Below are positions 4,913 to 6,672 of a DNA stretch of 6,672 nt, piece after piece. The DNA comes from Phycisphaerae bacterium (GTDB taxonomy: Bacteria > Planctomycetota > Phycisphaerae > Phycisphaerales > SM1A02), in NCBI GenBank assembly GCA_002862325.1, contig PKCT01000161.1:1-6672 (forward strand). The letters are read 5' to 3'. The stretch's first letter is position 1; every line of letters starts with the position of its first letter. Below the pieces are notes generated by a model. The model was given only the letters and a program-made list of their open reading frames with translations, had not been told where the DNA came from and searched no databases. A program made the position numbers and the translations under genes.

Positions 4913-6672
4913 ATGACCCCAGTCCCGACCGCTTCGCTCTTTTCCACCCTGCTCATGCTCTCCGCGGCCGCAGCCGCGACGCCTTTCCAGGACTCGGACA
5001 CCGCCGGCCACTTCGGCTTCGAGCCTCTGGAAGTCGTGCCCGTCGGTCCGCGAGCGGGCGCGCTTCGCGCCGCCGACGTCGATGGAGACGGACTCACCGA
5101 CCTGGTGATCGCGAACAACCACAAGAGTCGAGTCGAAGTGATGCGTCAACGTCCGAACGCATCGCCAGCCGACCTCGTCGCGCCGAAGGCGGTCAACGAA
5201 CTTCCGGAGCATTGGAGGTTCGAACGAATCGAGATCCCCATGAACATCGAGGTCGGTGCGGTGGAACTCGCCGACCTAGACGAGGACGGTCTTCGCGATC
5301 TCATCGTGGCGGGACGCCCCGATTCGGTCCAGATCTTCCGACAGACCTCGCCCGGTGAGTTCGAGCGCATCCGACGGCATCGCGTCCGCAACCTGATGCC
5401 GACACGCGACGGTCTCCTCCTCGCGGACGTGCTCGGGAGCGACGGTCCCCCGGAGGTCGTCGGACTGGTCAACGGCCAGGTCCGCATCTGGCCGATCGAC
5501 GCGAACGGGAAGCTGGGAACCGTGCGTGAACTCACCGCGGGCGAGGAGAAGGTCATCGCGGTGCTTCCGGGCGACTTCGACGGCGACGGCCTGACCGATC
5601 TGGCCGGGGTCGTCCCCGACAGCGAATCACCCGTGCGGCTGTGGTTGGCGAGCCGTTCCGAAGGCGAGAAGACCTTCGGTCCGCAGCTCCGCTTCGAGAT
5701 GCCGAGCGTCGTCGAAGCCATGGTCGTCCCCGACAACTCCGGCCCGGACCGCCTGGCGATCATCGAGCGTCCCACAAAGCGCTTGGTGATGTACGACCTG
5801 TTGAACCGCGAGGACGACGGCGGCGAGCCCTCCTTCGAAGTCCACGGCTTCACGGACCCGGGCCAGCGCAATCGCGACCTCGCGGTCGCCGACCTCGATG
5901 GCGACGGTCTGCTCGAGGTGCTTTCGACCGATCGCGATCGGAACTCGATCGCGGTGTGGAAGCAGCTTGAAGGACGTGGCCTCAGAAGTCCGGTGACGCG
6001 ACCGACCTTCGCGCAGCCCGACGCGATCGAAGCGGGCGACGTGGACGGCGACGGCATCGCCGAGATCTTCGTCCTCAGCGAGGAGGAGGGCGTCGTGGGT
6101 CGCGCGAACGTCACCGAGGACGGAATCGGCTTCCCCAAACCGCTTCAACTGCCTGCGGGACATGAACCCGCCGCGATGCGCCTGGTGCGACTCGGTGGAG
6201 CACCGACCCTCGCCATCATCGCCAAGAACGACCGCGACTACGCCCTCGATCTCGTCGATCTGACGACGAACGAGACGCAGGCGGTCGACCTGGGCCGCCT
6301 CAGCCGAGGTCCGGACACGATCCTGGATCTCGACGCCGACCAGGATGGCATGAACGACATCCTCCTCTTCACCGACGATCGTCCCATGGTGATGGTCCGC
6401 GCGAAGGAGGATGGAGGCTTCGAGATCCTTGACAAGGACAGCATGCCGCAGTTCGGGCTCGTCAGCGCCGCGGGTGCGGAGAACACGGGGCGTTTCGACG
6501 TGGACGGAGACGGTCTCGACGAACTCCTCGTGGCGGACAGGAACTACGTGCGATCCCTTCGCTTCCATCCCGAAAACGGATGGACGGTGGTCTCGCAGGC
6601 CAACGCGGACGGTGATGCGAAGCTGGTCTCGGTCGAGGTCATGGGCGACCGACTCGCCGCCGTCGACCAGGA
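4913..6672 (+). CDS. Secreted FG-GAP/VCBS repeat protein (integrin-like beta-propeller), 3'-truncated by window edge
   Basis: The frame is open from the ATG at 4913 to the window end, giving 586 visible codons and no stop. An in-frame TGA lies at 4814-4816 and no ATG, GTG or TTG lies between, so 4913 is the only standard start. No Shine-Dalgarno site precedes it. Residues 8-22 form a hydrophobic, Ala-rich signal core ending near AAAAA-TPFQ, but the first seven residues lack Lys or Arg, which is unusual for a Sec signal. Seven calcium-binding DxDxDGxxD/E loops begin at residues 55, 121, 221, 327, 376, 474 and 529, each followed by a hydrophobic strand (LVIAN, LIVAG, LLVAD and similar). Three decayed copies fill the gaps near 172, 274 and 426, giving a period close to 50 residues. 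No Cys occurs in the visible part, which suits an exported protein. The FG-GAP/VCBS family forms bladed propellers used in adhesion, ligand binding or as a scaffold for other domains. Any C-terminal domain lies outside the window, so the specific role is unknown. Confidence 0.9.
   Translation, partial: MTPVPTASLFSTLLMLSAAAAATPFQDSDTAGHFGFEPLEVVPVGPRAGALRAADVDGDGLTDLVIANNHKSRVEVMRQRPNASPADLVAPKAVNELPEHWRFERIEIPMNIEVGAVELADLDEDGLRDLIVAGRPDSVQIFRQTSPGEFERIRRHRVRNLMPTRDGLLLADVLGSDGPPEVVGLVNGQVRIWPIDANGKLGTVRELTAGEEKVIAVLPGDFDGDGLTDLAGVVPDSESPVRLWLASRSEGEKTFGPQLRFEMPSVVEAMVVPDNSGPDRLAIIERPTKRLVMYDLLNREDDGGEPSFEVHGFTDPGQRNRDLAVADLDGDGLLEVLSTDRDRNSIAVWKQLEGRGLRSPVTRPTFAQPDAIEAGDVDGDGIAEIFVLSEEEGVVGRANVTEDGIGFPKPLQLPAGHEPAAMRLVRLGGAPTLAIIAKNDRDYALDLVDLTTNETQAVDLGRLSRGPDTILDLDADQDGMNDILLFTDDRPMVMVRAKEDGGFEILDKDSMPQFGLVSAAGAENTGRFDVDGDGLDELLVADRNYVRSLRFHPENGWTVVSQANADGDAKLVSVEVMGDRLAAVDQ

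Noticed and set aside
3762..4916. A 384-codon plus-strand open frame opposite the protease
   Set aside because: The protease on the minus strand has an intact catalytic triad, signal peptide and GGAGG site. The plus-strand translation has low-complexity shadow composition.
5627..6568. A 313-codon minus-strand open frame inside the FG-GAP gene
   Set aside because: It is antisense to the repeated DxDxDG coding segments. It has no start context or recognisable domain, and the plus-strand frame is clearly coding.
1..6672. Search for tRNA or rRNA genes, CRISPR arrays, insertion-sequence ends or phage genes
   Set aside because: No cloverleaf, regularly spaced repeat, transposase or flanking terminal inverted repeat was visible on either strand.

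Overview
The window is high-GC bacterial DNA, densely packed with five protein genes, two of them cut by the window edges. No RNA gene, insertion sequence, CRISPR array or phage gene is visible. Three gene types point to a Planctomycetota-like bacterium, possibly the Phycisphaerae: a DUF1111 di-heme oxidoreductase, a secreted trypsin-like protease with a short N-terminal beta-rich domain, and a large secreted FG-GAP/VCBS repeat protein. The weak use of Shine-Dalgarno sites on the + strand fits too. This placement is an inference from gene content, and other high-GC groups are possible.

Layout, left to right. (1) 1-864 (+): the C-terminal two thirds or so of a DUF1111 di-heme cytochrome oxidoreductase, open at the left edge. 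(2) 923-1864 (+): a membrane-anchored alpha/beta hydrolase with a complete Ser-Asp-His triad. (3) 1865-1959: a convergent intergenic gap with a strong compound hairpin at 1889-1924, probably a two-way terminator. (4) 1960-3759 (-): a 599-residue secreted, acidic, Met-rich protein of unknown function. It contains an internal duplication and resembles the planctomycetal DUF3352-type proteins. (5) 3852-4814 (-): a secreted S1C (DegP/HtrA-type) serine protease without a PDZ domain, lying upstream of gene 4 on the same strand and probably co-transcribed with it. (6) 4815-4912: a short divergent promoter region. (7) 4913-6672 (+): the first 586 codons of a secreted FG-GAP/VCBS (integrin-like beta-propeller) protein, which runs off the right edge.

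All five products appear to act outside the cytoplasm or at the membrane: four are exported or inferred to be exported, and one is membrane-anchored. The segment therefore looks like a cell-envelope or secretome neighbourhood. The protease and the duplicated secreted protein are the only pair with a clear argument for joint expression. The sequence does not establish a pathway linking all five. I found no convincing new defence, mobile or RNA-based system. The most interesting points are the roughly 50-residue periodicity of the FG-GAP protein, including three decayed repeats, the internal duplication of the 599-residue protein, and the compound hairpin between the convergent genes.
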